Of a stretch of 52,704 bases of DNA, positions 34,188 through 44,270 are shown piece after piece; positions within the stretch are counted from its first letter, which is position 1, and every line of letters starts with the position of its first letter. Where the stretch lies: positions 1 to 52,704 of the forward strand of contig JAQWQJ010000048.1 in NCBI GenBank assembly GCA_029244725.1, given 5' to 3'. The notes beneath the pieces were generated by a model that did not search any database, had not been told where the DNA came from, and worked only from the letters and a program-made list of their open reading frames with translations. Position numbers and translations under genes: made by a program. The stretch is from Paracoccaceae bacterium. Lineage in GTDB: Bacteria; Pseudomonadota; Alphaproteobacteria; Rhodobacterales; Rhodobacteraceae.

Positions 34188-35711
34188 TCACGCATGTGCA
34201 TGTGCTGCCTCCATGTCATGAGCGCCACCAAGCATCAGCCCGATTTGGTCCACCGTTAGGCCCGCCATCTCGCGGCTTTCTGATAAACGACCCTCGTTTA
34301 GGGCGGCAAAACGATCCGAAATCTCGGTCAGTTCGTCCAAATCCTGTGAAATGACAACGACAGCTGCGCCGCCTGCGGCCAAATCCAACAGCGCCTGGCG
34401 AATATCCGCAGCAGCCGAGGCATCAACACCCCACGTTGGTTGGTTCACAATCAAAACGTCAGGATTTTGCATTATCTCTCGTCCGATCACGAACTTCTGC
34501 AGGTTTCCGCCGGATAAGGCGCGCGCCGCAGTTTCAGTCCCAGGTGTTCGAACGTCGAATTTCTCAATAATATCAGCCGCGAATTCACGGGCTCCGCTCC
34601 AGGAAATGAAGCCGTTCGATAATAACCCCTTACGGATCGCACCGCTTAAAAGGGCATTTTCGGTCAAACTCATCGCGGGTGCGGCGGCATGACCCAAACG
34701 CTCTTCTGGGGCTGCCAGAATACCAAGCTTGCGCCGAGCGTTTGGCCCCAATGCACCAACTGATTGGCCGTTGACGCAGATCGTTTCGGCGTTTGTTGGA
34801 ACCTCGCCTGAGATCGCGGCCAGCAATTCGTCTTGCCCATTGCCCGCAACACCGCCAATCCCAAGGATTTCGCCTGCACGCACAGACATCTGAACGTTTT
34901 TCAGTGACGTGCCAAACTGATTGGGCGAGGCGACCGATAGATCTTTGATCTCAAGAACGACGTCGCCGCCCTTGTCGGCTTTGCGCTCAGGTGTGTGAAG
35001 CGTGCTGCCAACCATCATCTCGGCCATGTCGCGGGCCGATGTCTCAGAAGGCACACATTCGCCAACGTTCTTACCCAAACGCAAGATGGTCGCGTGGTCG
35101 CAGAGAGAACGGATTTCTTCGAGCTTGTGACTGATATATAGGATCGCTGTCCCTTCTTGGGACAACTGCCGTAAAGTAGTGAATAGGATTTCCACCTCTT
35201 GCGGGGTCAACACACTGGTGGGTTCGTCCATGATCAACAGCTTGGGGTTTTGCAGCAAACACCGAATAATTTCTACCCGCTGGCGTTCGCCTGCGGATAG
35301 ATCACCGACTTGATGGAACGGCTCAAGGGGCAGTCCATATTCTTCGGACACTTCTTTGATGCGCGCTGCCAAATCACGCTGGCTGGGCGGGTTCTCCATC
35401 CCCAGCGCGATGTTTTCGGCAACAGTCAGTGCGTCAAACAGAGAAAAGTGCTGAAAGACCATCGCAACGCCATGCTGACGCGCAAAAGACGGATTGATTG
35501 GTGCAAATTCGGCTCCATGCAGATGCATTTGGCCAGAGTCTGGCTTAACCAGCCCGTAAATCATCTTCACAAGCGTTGATTTGCCAGCTCCGTTTTCGCC
35601 CAAAAGCGCATGTACTTCCCCGGGTTGGATCTCAAACGAAACATTGTCGTTAGCTACGACCCCTGGATAGGCCTTTGTTAGACCTGAAATTTTTAGCAAA
35701 GCGTCTGTCAT
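34188..35711 (-). CDS. ABC transporter ATPase, double-domain (nucleoside/sugar type)
   Basis: A 507-residue ATPase with two nucleotide-binding domains in tandem, as in the RbsA/NupO group. Domain 1 has Walker A LLGENGAGKSTLVK, signature LSAGERQRVEI and Walker B LLIMDEPTSVL. Domain 2 is degenerate in Walker A (GIGGVAGNGQDELLAAI) but has signature LSGGNLQKFVIGRE and VLIVNQPTWGVD. This asymmetry is normal for the group. The start overlaps the xdhC stop (ATGA), showing that transport and oxidation are co-expressed. Confidence 0.94.
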   Translation of the reverse strand: MTDALLKISGLTKAYPGVVANDNVSFEIQPGEVHALLGENGAGKSTLVKMIYGLVKPDSGQMHLHGAEFAPINPSFARQHGVAMVFQHFSLFDALTVAENIALGMENPPSQRDLAARIKEVSEEYGLPLEPFHQVGDLSAGERQRVEIIRCLLQNPKLLIMDEPTSVLTPQEVEILFTTLRQLSQEGTAILYISHKLEEIRSLCDHATILRLGKNVGECVPSETSARDMAEMMVGSTLHTPERKADKGGDVVLEIKDLSVASPNQFGTSLKNVQMSVRAGEILGIGGVAGNGQDELLAAISGEVPTNAETICVNGQSVGALGPNARRKLGILAAPEERLGHAAAPAMSLTENALLSGAIRKGLLSNGFISWSGAREFAADIIEKFDVRTPGTETAARALSGGNLQKFVIGREIMQNPDVLIVNQPTWGVDASAAADIRQALLDLAAGGAAVVVISQDLDELTEISDRFAALNEGRLSESREMAGLTVDQIGLMLGGAHDMEAAHAHA

Positions 35712-36628
35712 GCCACCCTGTCTTTTCTAAGTTCACGTGTGAGGCCGTTTGACAGTAACGCAGCGGTTACGCCTACGGCAATGGCTTGGGGGTGTTTCCC
35801 CAGCGACTTTTGCCCAATCGGGCAGGTGATTTCATTTATCTTTGTGGCATCGTGGCCCAGTTGCGCCAATCGACTGCGAAAGCGTGCCCATTTGGATTTC
35901 GACCCAATTAAACCGGCAAACGAAAATCCGTGACCTAAAAGGCGATGACACAGTTCAAGATCCAAAGCGTGTGAATAGGTCAGAACCAAATGTTCCGCCG
36001 TCGCCGGAGAGTGTTTCACAAATTCTGATGGGTCCGCATGGTAAAGGACGTTGATGTCACCAGCGACTTCATGCGGAAATCGTTCGCGGCTAGTATCAAT
36101 CCAAGTCAATTCAAGCTCCGGAAACGGATGCATCATCCCAACCATCGCCCGCCCAACATGACCCGCGCCCCATATCCATATCTGGCGCGTTGGTTTCGCA
36201 ATGGGCTCAATGAGCCAATTGTCCAATAGTTGTGGCTTTATCTCAGTGCCTTCGCGCCTAGAGTTGGACAAAATGCGTGTGATAGCAATAGGTTGCGCGC
36301 CTTCACCGCGAGCCCAAACATTGCCTTCAATCTCAGCGATACGTTTGGCATCGTAAACTTCGGTCACCAGTGTAACGGCGCCACCGCAGCATTGCCCAAG
36401 CTCTGGCCCAAGTGCATGGCGGCTAATCCGATCCCCATCCAAAGCACGTTTTGAGGCTTCCCACTCTAAGGTACCGCCGCCAATCGTGCCTTCTTGCCCA
36501 TTGTCCCAAACAATCATGGACGCACCCACTTCGCGTGGCGAAGATCCTTTGACCTCGGCAATTACGACACGGGCAACACGCCCGTGAATGGCGATCAACT
36601 CAGATATGCGGCAAAGTTCAAACCCCAT
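35708..36628 (-). CDS. xdhC: Xanthine dehydrogenase accessory protein
   Basis: A 306-residue XdhC that binds the molybdenum cofactor, directs its sulfuration and loads it into XdhB. The N-terminal domain has KGSSPREVGASMIVWDNGQEGTIGGGTLEWEA and LGPELGQCCGGAVTLVTE, which fit the Rhodobacter-type XdhC. The C-terminal domain carries WIWGAGHVGRAMVGMM, LTYSHALDLELC and FAGLIGSKSKWARFRSRL. It overlaps both neighbours (xdhB by 11 bp, the ATPase by 4 bp). It is clearly distinct from the second XdhC-like protein at 19861. Confidence 0.93.
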   Translation of the reverse strand: MGFELCRISELIAIHGRVARVVIAEVKGSSPREVGASMIVWDNGQEGTIGGGTLEWEASKRALDGDRISRHALGPELGQCCGGAVTLVTEVYDAKRIAEIEGNVWARGEGAQPIAITRILSNSRREGTEIKPQLLDNWLIEPIAKPTRQIWIWGAGHVGRAMVGMMHPFPELELTWIDTSRERFPHEVAGDINVLYHADPSEFVKHSPATAEHLVLTYSHALDLELCHRLLGHGFSFAGLIGSKSKWARFRSRLAQLGHDATKINEITCPIGQKSLGKHPQAIAVGVTAALLSNGLTRELRKDRVA

Positions 36629-38948
36629 TGCGCACCCGATTCACAGCAGCCAACACACGTTCAGGCGTCGCAGGACCATCGATTGACGGATAGACATCTC
36701 CGCAGGCAGAGATCGCATCACTGATTGCCATCAACGCTGAAATCCCCAACATGAATGGAGGTTCGCCTACGGCTTTTGAACGATGGATCGTGTTCTCGCG
36801 GTTTTCATTCTCAAACAATGCGACTTTAAAGACATCAGGTCGATCTGAACACGCAGGGATTTTGTAAGTCGAAGGCGCGTGTGTGCGTAAGTTGCCTGTG
36901 TCATCCCAAACCAACTCTTCGGTGGTAACCCAACCAGCGCCCTGTACATAGCCACCTTCGATTTGACCGATATCCAAAACAGGGTTCAAGCTTTTGCCTG
37001 CATCATGCAGGATATCTGCGCGCAAAATACGGTTTTCGCCAGTAAGCGTGTCGATCACTACTTCTGTGACGGATCCGCCATAGGCGAAATAGTAAAATGG
37101 CCGGCCTTTGCCCGCGATCCTGTCCCATTGCAAATCAGGTGTTTTGTAGAAACCCGTCGCAGACAATGAAACACGCGCTTGGTAGGCTGCCGACGCCGCC
37201 TCAGCGAAGCTCACGCGGTGCGATCCGGCGATCACGTTGCCGTCCGAAAACTCAACCGCTGAAGCCTCACAGCTATGTTTTTCAGCCAGATGCGTCGCAA
37301 TCCGCGCGCGCAATTTCTCACAGGCTACCCGAACGGCCATTCCGTTCAAATCCGCCCCGCTAGACGCTGCAGTCGCCGAGGTGTTGGGAACTTTGGCCGT
37401 GTCGGTTGCCGTGATCTTTATCTGATCGACCCCGATCCCGAATACACTAGCCGCAACTTGCGCGACCTTCTGGAACAAGCCTTGGCCCATTTCGGTTCCA
37501 CCGTGGTTCAACATGACTGAACCGTCTTGGTAGACATGAACCAATGCACCGGCCTGATTAAGGTGGGTAAGTGTGAAAGAGATACCGAATTTAACTGGCG
37601 TCAGGGAAATGCCGCGCTTCAAAACGGGATTGGAGTCATTCCAGTCTGCAATCGCGGCGCGACGTGCGTGGTAATCCGAACTGGCCTCAAGCTCTTGCGT
37701 CAGACGCCCAAGGACAAAGTCGGTGACCTTCATTCCGTATGGGGTTTTGTTAAGCTTCTGATGCGATGTTTCCGCGGCAGAGCCAGTCGGCTCAGACAAA
37801 CTGTCCGCTTCATCGTAGTAATTTGCACGACGCACAGCCAAAGGATCCATGCCCAGTTTATGGGCTATATGATCCATAACCCGCTCAATCCCGATCATTC
37901 CCTGTGGGCCGCCAAAACCGCGGAAGGCAGTCGCACTTTGGTGGTTGGTTTTCAAGCGATGGCTTTCAATTCGGATATTGGGAAGGTCATAGGCATTGTC
38001 TGCATGCAGCATTGCACGGTCTGCCACCGGCAAAGACAAGTCCTGAGCCCAGCCGCAGCGCATATAGTGTTTGAACTCAATCGCACGAACGCGGCCGGTG
38101 TCGTCAAATCCAACATCATAAGAAACGCGAATATCGTGCCGCTTACCAGTGATCATCATATCGTCATCACGGTCGTAGCGCATTTTGCAGGGCTTGCCGG
38201 TCTGGATAGCAACTACGGCGCAAGCAACTGCCAAAGCGTTACCCTGACTTTCCTTGCCACCAAATCCACCACCCATGCGGCGGGTCTCAACGCGCACTCC
38301 GTGCATCGGCAGACCCAAAGCCTCGGCCACTTTGTGTTGGATTTCTGTCGGGTGTTGGGTCGAGGCATGCACAAGTACATCGCCATTCTCTTGCGGCATC
38401 GCGAGCGAGGCTTGACCCTCAAGATAGAAATGTTCTTGACCGCCCACGTCCAATTGGCCCGTAATCCGGTTTGGACAGGATGAGAATTCTCCTAATGCGT
38501 CGCCACTTTGCCAAATGCGTGGACCATCCTCAAACCTGCTATTGGCAGTCATTGCAGCTTCGACAGTTAAGATCGGTTCGCGGGTTTCATATGAAATTTG
38601 CCCAAGACGGGCGGCCTTTCGAGCTGCAAGATGACTTGTCGCGACCACAAGAAATATTGGCTGGCCGAGATAGTGAACTTCGCCCGTCGCCAACAAAGGC
38701 TCGTCATGTATTGACGGTGAAACATCATTGGCGAATGGTAAATCTTCGGCCGTAAGAACTGCAACAACGCCTTCGGCGGCTTGAACCGCTGAAAGGTCTA
38801 CGCTTTGAATTCGTGCAGAAGCGACGCTCGAGACGCCAAACGCAAGGTGCAACGTGCCGGTTGGCGTGGGAATATCGTCGACGTAGCGTGCCTGTCCGGT
38901 GACATGTAGTGGACCGCTATCGTGGGCTAGGGATTTGTGGACGCTCAT
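36618..38948 (-). CDS. xdhB: Xanthine dehydrogenase, molybdopterin subunit
   Basis: A 776-residue catalytic subunit that hydroxylates hypoxanthine and xanthine to urate. GQARYVDDIPTPTGTLHLAFG opens the hammerhead domain. The molybdenum pocket has GGGFGGKESQ, the substrate arginine segment TAFRGFGGPQGMIGIE, and the general-base glutamate in SKAVGEPPFMLGISALMA. These match the Rhodobacter capsulatus enzyme type. Its ATG overlaps the xdhA stop (ATGA). Length is typical. Confidence 0.96.
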   Translation of the reverse strand: MSVHKSLAHDSGPLHVTGQARYVDDIPTPTGTLHLAFGVSSVASARIQSVDLSAVQAAEGVVAVLTAEDLPFANDVSPSIHDEPLLATGEVHYLGQPIFLVVATSHLAARKAARLGQISYETREPILTVEAAMTANSRFEDGPRIWQSGDALGEFSSCPNRITGQLDVGGQEHFYLEGQASLAMPQENGDVLVHASTQHPTEIQHKVAEALGLPMHGVRVETRRMGGGFGGKESQGNALAVACAVVAIQTGKPCKMRYDRDDDMMITGKRHDIRVSYDVGFDDTGRVRAIEFKHYMRCGWAQDLSLPVADRAMLHADNAYDLPNIRIESHRLKTNHQSATAFRGFGGPQGMIGIERVMDHIAHKLGMDPLAVRRANYYDEADSLSEPTGSAAETSHQKLNKTPYGMKVTDFVLGRLTQELEASSDYHARRAAIADWNDSNPVLKRGISLTPVKFGISFTLTHLNQAGALVHVYQDGSVMLNHGGTEMGQGLFQKVAQVAASVFGIGVDQIKITATDTAKVPNTSATAASSGADLNGMAVRVACEKLRARIATHLAEKHSCEASAVEFSDGNVIAGSHRVSFAEAASAAYQARVSLSATGFYKTPDLQWDRIAGKGRPFYYFAYGGSVTEVVIDTLTGENRILRADILHDAGKSLNPVLDIGQIEGGYVQGAGWVTTEELVWDDTGNLRTHAPSTYKIPACSDRPDVFKVALFENENRENTIHRSKAVGEPPFMLGISALMAISDAISACGDVYPSIDGPATPERVLAAVNRVRNGV

Positions 38949-40342
38949 GCCGTCACCTCAAGAACCGAAGTCGCGGTGCCCTGGTCTTCGTGCCAGACCC
39001 GCCATAGCATGTTTTGCGCAGCCTCAAGCCGGTAGTCCGCAGACGCCCGCATGTCTGACAACGGCGCAAAGTCTTGGCCAAAGGCCTCTATGGCGCCTGC
39101 AACGGTTTCGGTATTCCAGACACGATTGGTCAACGCCGCTTCAACTGCCGACGCACGTTTTGGAATGCCAGCCATGCCGCCAAATGCGATGCGTGCCGAC
39201 GAGACTTTGTCGTTTTCGACAATGATATTGAAGGCGCCGAGCACTGCAGAAATGTCTTGATCGAAACGTTTCGAAAGTTTGTGAACACTCAATGAGTGTG
39301 CTCGCTTAGGAATGCTAACACCTTCGACGAATTCGCCAGGCTGTATATCTTGCTTACCATAGTCGACGAAATAATCTTCAAGTGGCAAATCACGACGCAC
39401 GTCGCTTTTGCGAAGATGAAGCGTTGCATCAAGCGCGATCAGCGCAGGCGGGGTGTCTCCGATGGGCGAGCCGTTGGCGATATTGCCGCCGATCGTTGCC
39501 GAGGCGCGAACTTGTGCAGACGCGAACCGGCGCAACATTTGCGCGAATGATGGCGCGTGGGATGTTAGAGTGGTGCGCAGTTGCTCAATCGACACCATCG
39601 CGCCAAAGCGGAACGCATCATCGGTTTCAGAGATTTCAGCGAGGTCCGAAATCTGGTTCAGAAATGCAATCTTGGGCAATGCGCGTAGTTGTTTGGTCAC
39701 CCACAGCCCGATGTCCGTGGCGCCAGCGATCAGGGTAGCATCCGGATTGTCCGCATAAAATTCGGCTAGTTCATCTCCGGTTTGCGGAATATACACAGGA
39801 CCCTCGGGCGCTGGCTGTGCCTGAATTTCAGTAGCTATCTTTGGTAAAACAAACGGCGTTTTTTCGAGCCAATCTGCCTTGGGTGCGGCCTCGGCAAGTT
39901 CAGCGGCCTTGATGATAGGAGCATAGCCCGTGCAACGACACAGGTTGCCTGCAAGTTGATCATCGTGGTCGGACCGGCCGTTTTGGTGTGCAGCCGCCAT
40001 CGAAGCGATGAAGCCCGGCGTGCAGAAACCACATTGGCTTCCGTGCAGATCAATCATCGCCTTTTGTACAGGATGAGGTGTGCCATCTGGGGCGGAAATA
40101 CCTTCGACGGTGCGAATGGCCTTTCCGTCTATCTGGGGCAGAAACAAGATGCAGGCATTAAGCGCCGCCGTCTGGTTCTTGTCAGTCACAACAACTGAAC
40201 AAGCACCGCAATCGCCTTCGTTGCAGCCTTCTTTGGTGCCGATCAGTCCGCGATCATTGCGAAGCCAGTCGAGTAGAGTTTGTGTCGGCTCAGGATCGGT
40301 CAGCCGGACAGTCTCTCCGTTGAGAAGAAACGCGATATCCAT
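38945..40342 (-). CDS. xdhA: Xanthine dehydrogenase, iron-sulfur/FAD subunit
   Basis: A 465-residue subunit that carries electrons from molybdenum to NAD+. The N-terminal half has both [2Fe-2S] motifs (GCNEGDCGACSVVV and CGFCTPG with LCRCTGYAP), the middle a FAD site (LIAGATDIGLWVTKQLR and ASATIGGNIANGSPIGDTPPAL), and the end a CO-dehydrogenase flavoprotein C-terminal domain. It is the first gene of the operon that runs through xdhBC and the ABC importer. Its promoter should lie in the 298-bp gap shared with dnaE. Confidence 0.96.
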   Translation of the reverse strand: MDIAFLLNGETVRLTDPEPTQTLLDWLRNDRGLIGTKEGCNEGDCGACSVVVTDKNQTAALNACILFLPQIDGKAIRTVEGISAPDGTPHPVQKAMIDLHGSQCGFCTPGFIASMAAAHQNGRSDHDDQLAGNLCRCTGYAPIIKAAELAEAAPKADWLEKTPFVLPKIATEIQAQPAPEGPVYIPQTGDELAEFYADNPDATLIAGATDIGLWVTKQLRALPKIAFLNQISDLAEISETDDAFRFGAMVSIEQLRTTLTSHAPSFAQMLRRFASAQVRASATIGGNIANGSPIGDTPPALIALDATLHLRKSDVRRDLPLEDYFVDYGKQDIQPGEFVEGVSIPKRAHSLSVHKLSKRFDQDISAVLGAFNIIVENDKVSSARIAFGGMAGIPKRASAVEAALTNRVWNTETVAGAIEAFGQDFAPLSDMRASADYRLEAAQNMLWRVWHEDQGTATSVLEVTA

Positions 40343-40640
40343 GATTTGCTAGCCTGCCGCGTTACTAAAATTGCCCCTCCCAGTGCAGATCTTCGATGCG
40401 ACGTAGAAAACCTGCGGGCGTTTTTGTGATTCTAGGAACGCCTAAAAAATGCGACTTGGCAAGAAATTGTTTGCAGGCAGATCAAATTTCACATGCGATG
40501 GAACTGCTCAGAGCACTGATTTAACAAGAAAATGCGATCCATTTTCAATAAAGTCCGAAAGGTGCTTTTGTTGGAAACTTATTAGTGAGCGCAAAGAGAA
40601 TCCGGTTTGCCTTGGTCTTTCGGCTGACTAAAGTGGCGGC
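40343..40640. promoter_or_regulatory. Divergent intergenic region between xdhA and dnaE
   Basis: About 298 bp without a gene. It should hold the promoter of the xdhA operon (minus) and of dnaE (plus). I see no strong repeat, terminator or riboswitch. Purine-responsive regulation is likely for xdhA from biology, but no operator can be pointed out. Confidence 0.5.
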
Positions 40641-43600
40641 ATGAGCAAGCCTACCCGATTCATTCATCTCCGCACGCATACTGAATATTCGCTTCTTGAA
40701 GGCGCCGTAAGGGTCAAGAAATTGGCGGGCCTTTGCGAGCACGCGGATATGCCTGCTGTGGCGGTCACAGACACGAATTCCATGTTTTGTGCACTCGAGG
40801 CCTCAGTCACATTGAGTGGTGCAGGGATCCAACCCATTATCGGCTGCCAAGTTGAGCTTGCCTATCAACCTTCCATGCCAGGAGAGCGACCCAAAGCCCC
40901 GGCACCTGTCGTCCTATTGGCTCAAACCGAGACTGGGTACGAAAACCTCATGAAGCTTAGCTCATGCCTTTATGTGGATAAGGGCGATCAATTACCTCAG
41001 GTCACGCTTGATGAGTTGCAGACACATTCTGACGGTCTGATTTGCTTGACCGGTGGTCCCACGGGACCGATTGGGTTGTTGCTGCAAGCTGGTCAACGTC
41101 CCGCTGCGGACCTGTTGATGGATAGACTACAGTCTATGTTCAGCGACAGGGTCTATGTTGAGCTGCAACGCCACCCCGTAGACGGCGGTCAACCCGATGC
41201 CGAGCGTTTGACCGAGCGCGGGTTTGTGGAAATGGCCTATGCCAAAGACATTCCGCTGGTCGCGACCAATGATGTTTATTTCCCGAAAACTGATATGTAC
41301 GAAGCGCATGACGCACTGATTTGTATCTCGGAAGGTGCTTATGTTGATCAACAAGAGCCCCGACGAAAGCTGACGCCTCAGCATTATTTTAAATCGCAGG
41401 AAGAAATGGTGACTTTGTTTGCCGATCTGCCCGAAGCGATTGAGAACACGGTTGAGATCGCCAAACGTTGCGCCTTCATGACCTATCGCCGCGACCCGAT
41501 TCTGCCAATTTTCGCCGAGGATGAGGTTGCCGAACTGCGCCGCATCGCAAACGAAGGTCTGAAAAAACGGCTAGACGTGATCCCCCACGCCGTAACGGTT
41601 GAGGAATATCAGGAACGGCTAGATTTTGAGCTTGGGATTATCGAGGGGATGGGGTTCCCCGGTTACTTCTTGATCGTTGCAGACTTCATTCAATGGTCCA
41701 AAGACAATCACATTCCGGTCGGACCGGGCCGTGGTTCGGGCGCGGGGTCCTTGGTGGCCTATGCTTTGACGATTACTGACTTAGACCCTTTACGCTATTC
41801 GTTACTGTTTGAGCGGTTCCTGAACCCCGAACGTGTATCGATGCCAGACTTCGATATCGACTTTTGCATGGATCGCCGGGAAGAGGTGATCCAATACGTT
41901 CAAGAGAAATACGGCCGCGACAAAGTGGGGCAAATCATCACCTTCGGTGCTCTGCTGTCCAAGGCCGCAGTCCGCGATATCGGGCGCGTCTTGCAGATGC
42001 CTTATGGACAGGTCGACCGGCTGTCGAAGCTGATCCCTGTTGAGGGCGTGAAACCGCTGTCGATCGCTGACGCATTAAGGGAAGAACCACGCCTGCGCGA
42101 AGAAGCCCGCAATGAAGAGGTCGTGGACCGGCTGCTGAACTATGGCCAGCAGGTTGAAGGGCTGCTTCGCAATGCCTCGACCCATGCGGCGGGCGTTGTG
42201 ATTGGCGACCGGCCTTTGGACGCTTTAGTGCCGCTGTATCAAGATCCACGCTCGGATATGCCGGCGACTCAGTTCAACATGAAATGGGTCGAACAAGCGG
42301 GTTTGGTAAAGTTCGACTTTCTCGGACTGAAAACGCTGACGGTTATTCAAAACGCGATTGACCAAATTCTTGCCTCAGGGCGCCCAATACACATCGCGGC
42401 AGACGGGACTGAGCTTTATGAACCGATTGAGGGCGCTGAGAACGAAATAAACGCAATCCCGCTGGATGATGAACTGTCCTATAAGCTCTACGCAGCTGCA
42501 AAAACGGTTGCTGTTTTCCAAGTGGAAAGCTCGGGCATGATGGACGCGCTGCGGCGCATGAAACCCACCTGTATTGAGGATATTGTTGCGCTTGTGGCGC
42601 TTTATCGCCCGGGCCCGATGGAAAACATCCCGACCTATTGTGAGGTCAAAAACGGGCTAAAGAAGATCGAATCCGTGCATCCGTTGATCGACGATATTCT
42701 GGCCGAGACTCAAGGCATTATCGTCTATCAGGAGCAGGTGATGCAGATCGCGCAGGTCATGGCGAATTACACGCTCGGCGGCGCGGACTTGTTACGCCGT
42801 GCGATGGGTAAAAAGATTAAAGAGGCGATGGATGCGGAGCGCCCGAAGTTTGAAAGGGGTGCCGCTGAAAATGGCGTTGCGAAGAAGAAAGCCTCTGAGG
42901 TTTTCGACCTGCTTGAGAAATTCGCCAACTACGGTTTCAACAAATCGCACGCTGCGGCCTATGCCGTGGTCAGCTACCAAACCGCATGGCTAAAGGCGAA
43001 CCATCCGGTTGAATTCATGTCAGGTGTGATGAACTGCGACATTCATCTTACCGACAAACTTGCGGTGTATGCCGAGGAAGTCCGGCGCGGTCTGGAGATC
43101 GAGATTGTGCCGCCATGTGTGAACCGCTCTTTGGCGGCGTTCAGCGTGAAGGATCAGAAACTGGTCTTCGGTTTAGCAGCACTCAAAAATGTTGGTGCCG
43201 AAGCGATGCAGTTGATTGTTAGCGGCCGCGAAGACAAGCCGTTCGCCACGCTTTTTGATATTGCCCGTCGGGTCGATCTGAAACGCATAGGTAAACGACC
43301 CTTAGAGATGTTGGCACGTTCCGGAGCATTTGATCAGCTCGACTCAAACCGACGCAAAGTATTCGACAGTCTGGACGGCTTGGTCGCATATTCGGCCGCG
43401 ATCCATGAACAGCGAAACTCGAACCAAGTGTCGCTTTTCGGTGAAGCAGGTGAAGACTTGCCAGAGCCCCGCTTGTCGCCAGTCGGCGATTGGTTGCCGG
43501 CAGAGCGGCTTGAAGAAGAGCACAAGGCCGTTGGGTTTTACCTTTCGGGCCACCCGCTTGATGATTATCTGCCCGCCTTAAAACGCAAAAAAGCACTGAC

Positions 43601-44147
43601 GCTTGAGGAACTCCGCCTCAAGGCTGAACGCGACGGCGCAGCGCTGGGTAAGGTCGGGGTGATCGTTACGGGTCTTCAAGAGCGTAAATCGGGTCGCGGT
43701 ACGCGCTTCTTTCGCATGAACATCTCGGATCCGACAGGTCAGGTGGCTGGCATCGCGATGTTCCCAGATGATGCAGATAGTGTTCGGGCAGTCTTTGATA
43801 AAACCAATCAGGTTGTGATGACGCTTGAGGCCAAGTTCAACGAAGGCCAGTTCGATCCAGTCGGCCGGTCCGTTGCGCCCATAGATGCGGTTGTCGCGGA
43901 TGCCGGTGTTTCTGGGCTTCGGATCATGATCGACGAATTGAGCGCCGCCCAAACTGTTGCCGAATTGCTGGCCCACGCGAGCCAAGCCGCTGTGACAGCA
44001 GGCAAAGGTCCAGTCTATCTTCGCCTATTCAATCCGTCGCTTCCGGGCGAAGTCGACATGGATACTGGCATGGAGTTCCCAGTCACGCCACAAATCAAGG
44101 GCGCACTCAAAAGCTTGGACGGTGTTCTGGGTGTAGAAGAAATATGA
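40641..44147 (+). CDS. dnaE: DNA polymerase III subunit alpha
   Basis: An 1168-residue replicative polymerase. The N-terminal PHP domain starts FIHLRTHTEYSLLEGAV. The polymerase region follows, with GPGRGSGAGSLVAYAL, the catalytic aspartates in MPDFDIDFCMDRRE, GLLRNASTHAAGVVIGD, VKFDFLGLKTL and the fingers/beta-binding part (YRPGPMENIPTY, GFNKSHAAAYAVVSYQTAWLK). A C-terminal OB-fold (GKVGVIVTGLQERKSGRGTRF) and tail complete it. It is a DnaE1-type enzyme and the housekeeping replicase of the organism. The ATG at 40641 has a gtggcgg site upstream. Confidence 0.97.
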   Translation: MSKPTRFIHLRTHTEYSLLEGAVRVKKLAGLCEHADMPAVAVTDTNSMFCALEASVTLSGAGIQPIIGCQVELAYQPSMPGERPKAPAPVVLLAQTETGYENLMKLSSCLYVDKGDQLPQVTLDELQTHSDGLICLTGGPTGPIGLLLQAGQRPAADLLMDRLQSMFSDRVYVELQRHPVDGGQPDAERLTERGFVEMAYAKDIPLVATNDVYFPKTDMYEAHDALICISEGAYVDQQEPRRKLTPQHYFKSQEEMVTLFADLPEAIENTVEIAKRCAFMTYRRDPILPIFAEDEVAELRRIANEGLKKRLDVIPHAVTVEEYQERLDFELGIIEGMGFPGYFLIVADFIQWSKDNHIPVGPGRGSGAGSLVAYALTITDLDPLRYSLLFERFLNPERVSMPDFDIDFCMDRREEVIQYVQEKYGRDKVGQIITFGALLSKAAVRDIGRVLQMPYGQVDRLSKLIPVEGVKPLSIADALREEPRLREEARNEEVVDRLLNYGQQVEGLLRNASTHAAGVVIGDRPLDALVPLYQDPRSDMPATQFNMKWVEQAGLVKFDFLGLKTLTVIQNAIDQILASGRPIHIAADGTELYEPIEGAENEINAIPLDDELSYKLYAAAKTVAVFQVESSGMMDALRRMKPTCIEDIVALVALYRPGPMENIPTYCEVKNGLKKIESVHPLIDDILAETQGIIVYQEQVMQIAQVMANYTLGGADLLRRAMGKKIKEAMDAERPKFERGAAENGVAKKKASEVFDLLEKFANYGFNKSHAAAYAVVSYQTAWLKANHPVEFMSGVMNCDIHLTDKLAVYAEEVRRGLEIEIVPPCVNRSLAAFSVKDQKLVFGLAALKNVGAEAMQLIVSGREDKPFATLFDIARRVDLKRIGKRPLEMLARSGAFDQLDSNRRKVFDSLDGLVAYSAAIHEQRNSNQVSLFGEAGEDLPEPRLSPVGDWLPAERLEEEHKAVGFYLSGHPLDDYLPALKRKKALTLEELRLKAERDGAALGKVGVIVTGLQERKSGRGTRFFRMNISDPTGQVAGIAMFPDDADSVRAVFDKTNQVVMTLEAKFNEGQFDPVGRSVAPIDAVVADAGVSGLRIMIDELSAAQTVAELLAHASQAAVTAGKGPVYLRLFNPSLPGEVDMDTGMEFPVTPQIKGALKSLDGVLGVEEI

Positions 44148-44233
44148 GCCTTCGGCCCATGCCTGCGGCGCGAGTATTTGTGTAAAGATAAAATCGAAAC
44201 TGTGCTTAATCTTGCGTGAACTACCTCGGGGGA

Positions 44234-44261
44234 GTCCCGCAGGGACGGGGGCAGCGCCCCC
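44234..44261. terminator. Tandem GC-rich hairpins between dnaE and slyX
   Basis: Two adjacent stem-loops: GTCCC-GCA-GGGAC (44234-44246) and GGGGGC-AGC-GCCCCC (44247-44261). They lie between the convergent ends of dnaE and slyX and can serve both directions. No T-run follows. Similar tandem GC hairpins of this form recur downstream of genes in Rhodobacteraceae genomes to my knowledge. Confidence 0.6.
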
Positions 44262-44270
44262 AATCTACCT

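Noticed and set aside
37527-38483. 318-codon open frame on the plus strand
   Set aside because: It is antisense to xdhB, whose motifs are all conserved; no family features in the shadow frame.
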